Below are positions 57,509 through 64,000 of a stretch of DNA of 64,000 bases, piece by piece. The notes under the pieces are model-generated. The model saw only the letters and a list, made by a program, of their open reading frames with translations, did no database searches and was not told the DNA's origin. The translations under genes and the position numbers were made by a program. Origin of the DNA: Sphingomonas hylomeconis (lineage in GTDB: Bacteria; Pseudomonadota; Alphaproteobacteria; Sphingomonadales; Sphingomonadaceae); contig NZ_JANQBK010000001.1 of the NCBI RefSeq assembly GCF_025370105.1, positions 705,056-769,055 of the forward strand. Reading direction: 5' to 3'. Each line of letters starts with the position of its first letter. Position 1 is the first letter of the stretch.

Positions 57509-57625
57509 TCAGCGCTCGGATTGAGATCGTGCGGCCGCGCGCATGCGCCAGCCCATCAGCTCGGTGACGCTCATCGGATCCATGACCGCCGGCGACCAGT
57601 GAAACACGGTCGCCAGATCGGCCAT
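57509..57625 (-). CDS. E': GpE'-type tail protein (frameshift extension)
   Basis: The frame encodes MADLATVFHWSPAVMDPMSV and LMGWRMRAAARSQ, a GpE-family protein of about 38 aa from its own ATG. The same frame is open back through the end of gpE to the slippery site at 57676-57682, so it is expressed as the C-terminus of an E+E' fusion, as in P2. Confidence 0.85.
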   Translation of the reverse strand: MADLATVFHWSPAVMDPMSVTELMGWRMRAAARSQSER

Positions 57626-57639
57626 GACATCGTCGACGC

Positions 57640-57945
57640 TTAGTGGGAGGCCGTCGCCTTCGCTGCTTTCGGCAGCAAAAAATCCATTACCTCGCCGCCG
57701 AGCTGCATCAGATCGGCAGGGTCGAGCGCGATGATATCGGCCTTGTGCAGAACGGGGCTGGTGATCCGCGGGAGTAGCGTCTCGAGCGCGGCATAGTCGA
57801 GCTGGCTGAGCGCCATCAGGGTGAGGCCGCGCAGCTCGCCCGAACCGGGCTTACGGACGGATACGCTATCGATCGTCTCGGTGCCGCGCACGATCGGGGT
57901 GTCGAGCGTGACGGTGCGGGCGACGGAGGTTTCGGGAATCTTCAT
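57640..57945 (-). CDS. E: Tail assembly protein gpE
   Basis: 101 aa tail-assembly chaperone: MKIPETSVARTVTLDTPIVR and LRGLTLMALSQLDYAALETL. The ribosome site AAAGGATC lies 4 nt before the ATG. The T-TTT-TTG site near its 3' end (57682-57676) allows -1 slippage into E'. It sits between FII and the tape measure. Confidence 0.9.
   Translation of the reverse strand: MKIPETSVARTVTLDTPIVRGTETIDSVSVRKPGSGELRGLTLMALSQLDYAALETLLPRITSPVLHKADIIALDPADLMQLGGEVMDFLLPKAAKATASH
57676..57682 (-). promoter_or_regulatory. -1 ribosomal frameshift slippery site in gpE
   Basis: On the minus strand GA-T-TTT-TTG-CTG is in the zero frame of gpE (D-F-L-L). A slip back by one base continues through GCT GCC GAA with no stop into the E' frame. 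This is the same heptamer class (TTTTTTG) as P2's E/E+E' site. Confidence 0.8.
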
Positions 57946-57976
57946 GTCGATCCTTTGGTCATTGGGATAGCGGGTA

Positions 57977-58024
57977 GGGCGTGGTGGGACGCCCAGGGGG
58001 GAAGGCCCTGGCGGCGCCTTCCCC
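57977..58024 (-). terminator. Tandem hairpins between FII and E
   Basis: Two stems: GGGGAAGG/CCTTCCCC (57998-58024) and GGGCGT/ACGCCC (57977-57994). They lie just after the tail-tube stop and before gpE. There is no T-run. They probably lower readthrough or protect the tail-tube mRNA end. Confidence 0.4.
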
Positions 58025-58031
58025 AGCGGCA

Positions 58032-58544
58032 TCAGAAGATCCCGAGCGCGGCGCGGATCTCGGCGAAGCGGTCGACGCCGCCAACGATCATGACCATGCC
58101 GAGCGCATCGATCTCGATCTCGGTCACGCCGTTCCAATCGAGCTTGTAGTAGGAGACGGCGGTCTTCACCTTCATCTCGCCGCCTTCACCAGGCTTGGAC
58201 TCGCCGAGATCGATCTCTTCGTGACGACCGCGCACGACGATCTCGATATTATCGACCGAGCCGGCGTCATCGTTCTGGTAGGCGCCGACGAAGCGGAGCT
58301 GGACGTCGGCCACGCCGACCGCGCCATACTGGCGCAGCACGTCGCGCATCGGGCCGGCGCAAGTGAACTCGACCTCGAGCGGCTCGCCGCCCATGTCGAG
58401 CTTAACGCCGACGTCCATGCCCGCGCCGCGATATTCCTCGAACTTGCGGGTCAGCTTGGGCTGGGTGAAGGAATTGGCTTCGCCGATATAGGCGGCGCCG
58501 GCGTTGAAGATCATCATGTTCTTGAGCTTGCGGGGGAGGCCCAT
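58032..58544 (-). CDS. FII: Major tail tube protein FII
   Basis: 170 aa. MGLPRKLKNMMIFNAG and the central GGEPLEVEFTCAGPMRDVL block match P2 FII. Forms the inner tail tube. Confidence 0.95.
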   Translation of the reverse strand: MGLPRKLKNMMIFNAGAAYIGEANSFTQPKLTRKFEEYRGAGMDVGVKLDMGGEPLEVEFTCAGPMRDVLRQYGAVGVADVQLRFVGAYQNDDAGSVDNIEIVVRGRHEEIDLGESKPGEGGEMKVKTAVSYYKLDWNGVTEIEIDALGMVMIVGGVDRFAEIRAALGIF

Positions 58545-58594
58545 GGTCGTTCTCCGGAATTGTTTGGGGTGGGATCAGGCGGGACGGGGGCGGC

Positions 58595-59794
58595 TCAGCT
58601 GCCGGCCACCAGCTCGGCGAAGTCAGCGAGGAATTCGTCGCTGATCTCCTGCTGCAGGCCGAGCGACTCGAGCGGGGGCACCGGCGTGTAGCGGTAGCTG
58701 ATCGCCAGCTTGCCGATCTTGAGCGATGCGACCGGGTTCTTGTCCGGATCGAAGTACGCGACCGCGCCGAGCAGCTGGCCCGCCCGCTTCAGCGCGCGGA
58801 ACTTGGCGTTGATATCCTCGACGATGTCGCGCGCCAGACTAGGGGTCAGCGGCTTGTCGATATACTCGACCAGACCGGCCGCCATCGTATCGGCGAGGAT
58901 GTGCGCCGTGCGCGTGGCGCTCTCGAAGACGTAGTCGCTATCATCAGCCGCGCAGGTGCGGCTGCCCCAGAAGCGAAGGTCGCCGTTGATGCGCACGAGC
59001 GAGGTGATGTGCGCGGCGTTGAGCTGGTTGGCATCGCTGTCGATGCTCTGCAGGTCGAAGCCGATATCGCGGGTGAGGCCGACGACGCCGGCGACGGGCA
59101 CGTTGGACAGCGTCTTGTGCCAGCCCAGCTCCTGATCGATCCGGGCGCGCAAGCCGAGTGCCCGGGCGGCCGCAAAGCTCGGGCCGATCGTGCCGGCGGG
59201 ATCGATCGGCGCGAGGAAGTCCGGATGGATCAGCATCAGCTCGCGCTGGGTGAAGGCGGCGCGCGCGGCAATAACGTCGGCCAGCGTGGCACCGGTGACG
59301 CTGGCATAGGCCATGGCGCGCAGCTTCTGGCCGATGGTTGCCAGCGCGTTCTTCACGCTATCCGCGGCGTCGAGGCCGGGGGCACCGATGATGCGCGGGC
59401 GATATTTCACCTGCGCCTCGGCCGCGAGCAATGCTTGCATGCCGGTTTTCTGGCCGTTCACGGTTCCGCCGATCACGGCCAGATTGGTCGCCGCAACGTC
59501 GTTGCCCGGTGCGACCCGCACGACGATGACGGGCGTGCGGACCTGATCGGCGATCGCCTGCAGCGCGCCCTTCAGTGTGCCGCTGGTGCCAGCCACGGCG
59601 ATGGCGGCCAGCAGATTGGTAACCAATACCGGACGATCGAGCGGGAAGGCCGCGTCGATCGCGGCGCGCTCCGGTGCGCTGGCGGCGCTGGCGGTCGCGA
59701 CCAGGGCAATGACCGCCGTGGCGATCGTCGCGATCGATCGGCCGGTGCGGGCGACTTCGGAGACGGTAATGCCGTGCTGGTAGGGGTCGGACAC
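58595..59794 (-). CDS. FI: Tail sheath protein FI
   Basis: 399 aa contractile sheath subunit. HGITVSEVARTGRSI at the N-terminus and FWGSRTCAADDSDYVFESATR in the C-terminal domain are typical. The GTG start follows AAAGGA. It is only 11 nt after the W stop, so the J and I genes usually found between them are absent here. Confidence 0.95.
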   Translation of the reverse strand: MSDPYQHGITVSEVARTGRSIATIATAVIALVATASAASAPERAAIDAAFPLDRPVLVTNLLAAIAVAGTSGTLKGALQAIADQVRTPVIVVRVAPGNDVAATNLAVIGGTVNGQKTGMQALLAAEAQVKYRPRIIGAPGLDAADSVKNALATIGQKLRAMAYASVTGATLADVIAARAAFTQRELMLIHPDFLAPIDPAGTIGPSFAAARALGLRARIDQELGWHKTLSNVPVAGVVGLTRDIGFDLQSIDSDANQLNAAHITSLVRINGDLRFWGSRTCAADDSDYVFESATRTAHILADTMAAGLVEYIDKPLTPSLARDIVEDINAKFRALKRAGQLLGAVAYFDPDKNPVASLKIGKLAISYRYTPVPPLESLGLQQEISDEFLADFAELVAGS

Positions 59795-59805
59795 AGGAAA
59801 TCCTT

Positions 59806-60171
59806 TCAGGCGGGAAGGGCGCTCAGCGCGCGGACGGGGACAGTGAGATCGACAGCGGTTGCTCGGGCGGCATCGGTGCGCCGGCCGGTGACGGTCAGGA
59901 CAGCCGCGCCAGGCGTCGATCCTGCCGCCAGCATCATGCGCGTGGCGCGCAGGCGGGGTTCCTGGCGTTGAAGAGCGAGCGCGCCGGCGGCGAACAGTCG
60001 GACACGGCCGAGCGCGTTCATTGGCTGGTCGAGCAGCTCGGGCACGAGCGAGCCGTATTCGCGGCGCCCGAGGCGCGTGCCGAGCGGCGTGCCGAGAATG
60101 TCGGCCACGGACTGCTGCAGGTGATCATCGCCGGCGAGCGGCGCGCCGGTGCGGGCGTTCATGCCGATCAT
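59806..60171 (-). CDS. W: Baseplate assembly protein W (gp25-like)
   Basis: 121 aa. MNARTGAPLAGDDHLQQSVA and the TRLGRREYGSLVPELLDQP motif are diagnostic of GpW/gp25 baseplate wedge proteins. The ATG overlaps the V stop by 4 nt. Confidence 0.93.
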   Translation of the reverse strand: MIGMNARTGAPLAGDDHLQQSVADILGTPLGTRLGRREYGSLVPELLDQPMNALGRVRLFAAGALALQRQEPRLRATRMMLAAGSTPGAAVLTVTGRRTDAARATAVDLTVPVRALSALPA

Positions 60172-60719
60172 TCGGGATCGCCCGACTTGTCAGTGCCAGC
60201 CTTGACCAAAAGATGCTGGTGCTTGGAGAGCTTGACACCCTTCGCGGTGATCTCGCCATCGGCCACGATCGTGCCGGTGACCGAGAGCCTGCCATCGAGC
60301 GCGACGTCGCCCTTGATCGACAAGCCGCCATTTGCCTCAATTGTGACGGTCGCGCCGTCCGGCAGGATCGCGCTGAGCGCGTGCGCCGCTGCGTCGTAGG
60401 AGATCCGCGCGCCATCGGCATGCTCGACCAGCTCGATATCCTCGGACGCCGGCGCCGGGCGGGCATTCGAAAACAGGCCGGGGAGAACGATGCCAGCGGC
60501 AGTGTCGCCTTCGGGGCAGATCAGCATGCCCTGTTCGCCGACGCTGACCGGCGACCAGGTGCGCGTGGCGCCCGAGCGGCCGGCCAGCCAGGGCACGTCA
60601 CCAGTGACGATATCGCCGGTCCGGAAGCGGCAGGTGCCGGCGGCGAGATCGACGGACACGACAGTGCCGAGACGGATCAGGTCTCCGATCAAACGCTGGC
60701 TGTCGGCAGGGTCGCTCAT
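60168..60719 (-). CDS. V: Baseplate spike protein gpV
   Basis: 183 aa, P2 V-type membrane-piercing spike. An N-terminal OB-like domain (LGTVVSVDLAAGTCRFRTGD, SVGEQGMLICPEGD) leads into a beta-helix (GGLSIKGDVALDGRLSVTGT) and KHQHLL near the tip, where the HxH binds metal. First gene of the VW-FI-FII-E-T-U-D series. Confidence 0.93.
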   Translation of the reverse strand: MSDPADSQRLIGDLIRLGTVVSVDLAAGTCRFRTGDIVTGDVPWLAGRSGATRTWSPVSVGEQGMLICPEGDTAAGIVLPGLFSNARPAPASEDIELVEHADGARISYDAAAHALSAILPDGATVTIEANGGLSIKGDVALDGRLSVTGTIVADGEITAKGVKLSKHQHLLVKAGTDKSGDPE

Positions 60720-60756
60720 GCGTGGAGCATGGCGCGGGCTGTGGCGCGATGCGCGG

Positions 60757-60793
60757 GCGCGCTCTTGTAGAAACGGTTTCTACAAGAGCGCGC
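60757..60793. promoter_or_regulatory. 37-nt near-perfect palindrome upstream of gpV
   Basis: GCGCGCTCTTGTAGAAAC-type 18-nt arms pair exactly (57-74 with 76-93) around a single centre base at 60775. The inner part TGT-N13-ACA resembles the Ogr family's TGT-N12-ACA site. The centre lies 56 nt before the gpV ATG. No T-run follows on either strand. Confidence 0.6.
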
Positions 60794-60804
60794 TACATAG
60801 GCAG

Positions 60805-60993
60805 CTAGATAGCAGCCCCCTCCGCGCAGTCCTGGCACAGCTCATTGATCTGGCCAGGGGTAGGTGCGCCGCAATGGCGACAACATTCACTGTGCAGCGC
60901 CTTGCCCGCGATCGCCTGTCGTTTGCGTACGAGCTTTATAGCCTGCTCTAATGTCCAGCCAGGTGCGAGAAAGATACGGGTGAGCGCGTTCAT
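60805..60993 (-). CDS. Small zinc-ribbon phage protein
   Basis: 62 aa. MNALTRIFLAPGWTLEQAIK leads into HSECCRHCGAPTP and CQDC, a likely zinc site. It precedes the palindrome and gpV on the same strand. Family not recognised. Confidence 0.65.
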   Translation of the reverse strand: MNALTRIFLAPGWTLEQAIKLVRKRQAIAGKALHSECCRHCGAPTPGQINELCQDCAEGAAI

Positions 60994-61039
60994 GCAATAC
61001 CCATATTAGACGCCAGATTGCGAAGCAATGCGGCGGCTA

Positions 61040-61966
61040 TCAAGCAAATGTCGCCGGATCGGTCGTGACTGTGTGGTCGTAGTAGCGACCGCCGACTGCG
61101 TGCGCGGCGGTCCACTCGGCAAGATCTTCGGCGTTGGCTTGCGCAAACGTCTTTCCGGTGACCGTAAGATCCTTGATCAGCAGGCTTTCGAAGATGAAGC
61201 TGGGCGTCTTTCCTCCCACACCGTAAGGACCGAACCCGCCGAACGCCCCCCATCCCAAGCGGGCCTCGACCGCTGCAGCATTGGCGGGCTTGTCATTGGC
61301 CCACTGGTTCGGCGTCACAACCAGACGCTGCGCGCCAGCCGTGTTCACATTGGCGTTTCCGACATCACCGATGCCGGCGATGGTCTGGCCAGCACGCGGC
61401 ACCAGTTGGGTGGGATACATCGCCGCTTCGATCGGGTTTCCCGTCGCAGTGCTGATGTAAAAATACGGCTGGGTCGGGTTGGTCACCGTCGAGGCCGGTC
61501 GCGTGATATAGATCCACAGCGAGATATAGAACTGGTGATCCGACACCGGGTAATCGCCGCCAAAGTCGAAGAAGTATTTCTCGATAGCGGTCGGGATGTC
61601 GAAAAAGGCCGCGTCGCCGTTGTCGAGCAAGGTTGGGCTCGTAATACCGTGCAGTGCGCCGGCAGGGGTGCGTTCGATCTTCAGTTCATCAGGCGCGAAC
61701 CCGGACAACGACAGAACCGGATCGAGCAGTGCGCGATCGTCTTTCGTCTTGCCGGTCAGTCGCGCGGCCGGCTTCCACGCCAGGTTGGGCCAACGCTGGT
61801 TATTCGCGGGCGCCGTTGCCTTCGGCATACCATCCGCGATCGTCTGGCTGTGTGCCGGGTCGAGCAACAGCAGGGTGCCGGCGTCGATACGCGGGTCATC
61901 GTAGCGCGCCGGGAACGCCGCGCCGAGAGGGGGACCGCCATTTGCCTGGATGATATAACCCGTCAC
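61040..61966 (-). CDS. Putative tail fibre-linked protein
   Basis: 308 aa, not recognised. Beta-rich and rich in aromatic and Gly residues (EKYFFDFGGDYPVSDHQFYI, GWGAFGGFGPYGVGG). The GTG start overlaps the upstream stop (GTGA). Its place after the SGNH fibre gene suggests a fibre or capping role. Confidence 0.6.
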   Translation of the reverse strand: MTGYIIQANGGPPLGAAFPARYDDPRIDAGTLLLLDPAHSQTIADGMPKATAPANNQRWPNLAWKPAARLTGKTKDDRALLDPVLSLSGFAPDELKIERTPAGALHGITSPTLLDNGDAAFFDIPTAIEKYFFDFGGDYPVSDHQFYISLWIYITRPASTVTNPTQPYFYISTATGNPIEAAMYPTQLVPRAGQTIAGIGDVGNANVNTAGAQRLVVTPNQWANDKPANAAAVEARLGWGAFGGFGPYGVGGKTPSFIFESLLIKDLTVTGKTFAQANAEDLAEWTAAHAVGGRYYDHTVTTDPATFA

Positions 61967-63696
61967 GACCAATTCCTCTGATATTTGGCGACAATTCCGT
62001 TCACGTCCGCCGTTCGCCCGAGATTGCTTTCATGGAGCCACTGCGACTCGCTGGTATTCATGAAGCGACGCGGGGCGACACCCGCGGCGATGTCGGCCAG
62101 GTCATCCGCATCCTTGGTCAGCCCCAATGCCGCGAAGCATGCGTCCGACTGCATATAAGGGAGCGGGTCGTAATAGCTGTCTGGCCCGACAAGGCTGAGC
62201 AGATAGGCGTTTGCCGCTTCGTACGATGCCCGGTTTGCCGAGCCTAGCCGCTCCGCCTGCGCGTGCCCGACCGGCCCCGCGATCGGGAGTTCGCCCGACC
62301 AGATGATGCGTGGGTTGTAGCTGTGCTTCGCGACCGCGGCCTTGATGGCGTTGACGGCGACGCCGATGGCCGCAAGGTCCGTCATGGCGTTGCGCATAAG
62401 GCGGACGTAAATCATCTGATCGGCAATGCCCGTCAGATCGGCAGCGATCAGCGTTCCGGGCGCCACTGCGATGGCATCGCCGGCGGTCTCGCGCTCGATC
62501 GTGTAGGGCGCATTGACCGGGCCACGCAGTATGCAGCGCACCCCGGCGACAGTCACGACCATGCTGCGCGCGGCGGCGGTGTTGGCGAACGGCCCGCGAT
62601 TTACCGCGGCGGTGCTAGCCGGTTGGGCAAGCGTCACGGCCCCGGAGCCGGGAATGGAGTTCCCAGTCACGGTGATGGCGAACTCCTGCCCGAAGCGATA
62701 CCCGATGTCCTCCGGGCGCTGCCCGCTGATTCCGCCGTTGGTCGAGACGATGCCGGTCTTTGTCTGGAACGCGGCCGGAAGTCCCTGCTCCACGATCGAA
62801 TGACCGAGCCAAAACATATTAGTGAGGCGCGGCGTCAGGCGAAGCGGCGCCGTCGAGGTGCCGTCAGGCGATACCACCATGTATGTGGCAGACGCGGCGG
62901 AGCGATAGATAACCTTCGCGCCATCGGGCGTGAACACCGGCGAGGTTGCCTTGTCGCCCGTCACGAGATCCACTACCCGGCCGCCGTTGCGCGACACGCT
63001 GCGCAGCGTGATCGTGCCATCGCCCATCGCTTTCTGCCCGACGATCCAGTTGGGGGAGATGGCGAGCGCCGGGTTGCTGAGATAGTCGGCCTGAGAAACT
63101 GCCATATTGCCAGCATGCGCGACGCCGTCATCGGTGACGTAGAGCGGCATCCGGCTGCCGAGGCCATCCGCATCGGGAACTTCGACGGCCCAGAGTATCC
63201 GGCCCTCGGGGGCGATGGGCTGCAGCGTCCGAGCCGAAAGATCCAGATCGAGGCTTGCGCCAGTTACGGATCCGGCCGGCAGCGCGATCGCCGAAGGGCG
63301 CATCACACCGGCGATATCAACGAACAAGGCCAGCCGTTCCCCAAGGCCATCGTCGTCTGCGCGCGAAATGCCCCAAAGGATTTTCCCCTCCAAGCCAACA
63401 GGCTTGATCGCGTTCTTCCAGTCGGCGGAAGCGGCCGCAGCTTCGGCGCCGGCTCGAGCCGCCCACGCCGACAGGCTCCAATATTTGGCGCCTCTGTCGG
63501 CAGGATCAACGGCGCCGGGAATCGCGGCGTCGGTGCTCGCATTGGCGTAATTCCGAGCCAAATTGACGAACGGGACGAGCGCCGCGGAAACGAGGGAAGA
63601 CAAAAGCGAGCGTTTGGCGACACCATCCTTCAAGATGACGACGGTCTCGGTACCGTCCGGTGCCGCGACTTCGGGCAGGTTTGCGATCTTGCTCAC
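61963..63696 (-). CDS. Tail fibre/spike with SGNH-hydrolase domain
   Basis: 577 aa. N-terminal about 120 residues resemble a tail-attachment region (MSKIANLPEVAAPDGTETVV). The C-terminal about 290 residues look like an SGNH/GDSL hydrolase: Ser in MFWLGHSIVEQGLP, STNGGISGQRPEDIG as block II, and a late Asp/His region in NTSESQWLHESN. It may deacetylate or bind host surface polysaccharide. The start overlaps the upstream stop by 4 nt. Confidence 0.75.
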   Translation of the reverse strand: MSKIANLPEVAAPDGTETVVILKDGVAKRSLLSSLVSAALVPFVNLARNYANASTDAAIPGAVDPADRGAKYWSLSAWAARAGAEAAAASADWKNAIKPVGLEGKILWGISRADDDGLGERLALFVDIAGVMRPSAIALPAGSVTGASLDLDLSARTLQPIAPEGRILWAVEVPDADGLGSRMPLYVTDDGVAHAGNMAVSQADYLSNPALAISPNWIVGQKAMGDGTITLRSVSRNGGRVVDLVTGDKATSPVFTPDGAKVIYRSAASATYMVVSPDGTSTAPLRLTPRLTNMFWLGHSIVEQGLPAAFQTKTGIVSTNGGISGQRPEDIGYRFGQEFAITVTGNSIPGSGAVTLAQPASTAAVNRGPFANTAAARSMVVTVAGVRCILRGPVNAPYTIERETAGDAIAVAPGTLIAADLTGIADQMIYVRLMRNAMTDLAAIGVAVNAIKAAVAKHSYNPRIIWSGELPIAGPVGHAQAERLGSANRASYEAANAYLLSLVGPDSYYDPLPYMQSDACFAALGLTKDADDLADIAAGVAPRRFMNTSESQWLHESNLGRTADVNGIVAKYQRNWS

Positions 63697-64000
63697 ACGG
63701 CTGTCTCCAATGGCCAGCGCGGGTCGGCGCTGGCGTCGAATTTACTGAGGGCAGCCATCGCCCAGGTGGTGATCGCCGCCTCGATCTTGTTGCTGGCGAT
63801 CCGCACCGCATCGATGGCCGCGCGCCGCCCCTGCGCATTGACGGCATCAGCGGTGATGTCCGGGCCGTCCTCGGTACCGGTGACGAGCTGCAGCGCGAGC
63901 GACGCCATCACGGCGTTGTCGTTGGCCTGCCGCTCGAGGCTGGCGATCGCGAGGATCCGGCGCGCCGCCTCGCGCTTCACCGCGGCGACCGCGCGTGCGA
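63693..64000 (-). CDS. Phage tail protein, DUF4376-like (5' end outside window)
   Basis: About 102 C-terminal residues are visible. KREAARRILAIASLERQAND and IRIASNKIEAAITTW are characteristic of DUF4376-type tail-fibre-linked proteins. The frame remains open to the window edge. Confidence 0.6.
   Translation of the reverse strand, partial: ARAVAAVKREAARRILAIASLERQANDNAVMASLALQLVTGTEDGPDITADAVNAQGRRAAIDAVRIASNKIEAAITTWAMAALSKFDASADPRWPLETAV

Larger units (their letters stand above)
43334..64000. mobile_element. P2-like contractile-tail prophage (right part outside window)
   Basis: The element runs from the split tRNA-Arg through integrase, early operon, primase, Ogr-type activator, Cro/CI switch and P2-like tail genes (V, W, FI, FII, E, E', T, U, D) to the window edge. 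Terminase, portal, capsid and lysis genes and the right attachment site are not included. The FI-FII-E-E'-T-U-D order is that of P2. Confidence 0.9.

Noticed and set aside
54095..57643. 1182-codon plus-strand open frame opposite the tape-measure gene
   Set aside because: Low-complexity Arg-rich translation and exact antisense to well-recognised tail genes.
60990..61253. 87-codon minus-strand frame
   Set aside because: Overlaps the 308-aa fibre-linked gene in another frame with Arg-rich translation.

Overview
The window is high-GC chromosomal DNA, most probably from Sphingomonas or a close sphingomonad. The evidence for this is the strong GC3 codon bias, the TamA/TamB, GlcB, Hpd/HmgA and coniferyl-aldehyde dehydrogenase gene types, a TTAA-N7-TTAA (CtrA-type) site, and several families of hairpin-forming intergenic repeats. 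Species-level assignment is inference; no rRNA is present.

Region 1 (1-36113) is core chromosome. From left to right it carries: aconitase (cut by the window edge); a 2-hydroxyacid dehydrogenase; an SH3-GNAT pair; a thiolase; a GAF-EAL c-di-GMP phosphodiesterase; a prepilin peptidase; an aldehyde dehydrogenase; a TupA-like ATP-grasp protein; a two-gene pair of a DUF1989 protein and a YqcI/YcgG haem-type N-oxygenase; tyrosine catabolism (hmgA, hpd) with a DUF1275 permease-like protein and a MarR regulator; malate synthase G; the TamA-TamB outer-membrane assembly pair; a flavin monooxygenase; a signalling cluster (EAL protein, TPR-sensor histidine kinase, single-domain response regulator); and a methyltransferase / ComF / glutaredoxin / nitrilase / DUF1178 block. 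Four compound hairpin repeats sit in the gaps.

Region 2 (36114-43333) is gene-poor and less GC-biased. It holds small membrane or zinc-finger proteins, an OafA-type acyltransferase with an SGNH domain, an AraC regulator and an FkbM methyltransferase. It looks accessory.

Region 3 (43334-64000 and beyond) is a P2-like contractile-tail prophage. It begins inside a tRNA-Arg(CCU) gene, of which only the 5' half is present. A tyrosine integrase and a tightly overlapping early operon follow: an excisionase-like protein, a DndC/PAPS-reductase-like protein, tiny membrane proteins, a GapR/DUF2312 protein and a Cys-rich protein. Next come a frameshifted primase-helicase, an Ogr-type late activator, and a Cro/CI switch with an AT-rich DUF2971 cargo gene. 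The late tail genes run on the minus strand: fibre genes, V, W, FI, FII, E, E', T, U, D. The E/E' pair retains a T-TTT-TTG slippery site in the frame needed for the conserved -1 frameshift. A 37-nt near-perfect palindrome lies just upstream of V and resembles a binding site for the Ogr family. The J and I baseplate genes are not in their usual place after W. The head and packaging genes and the right attachment site lie outside the window.
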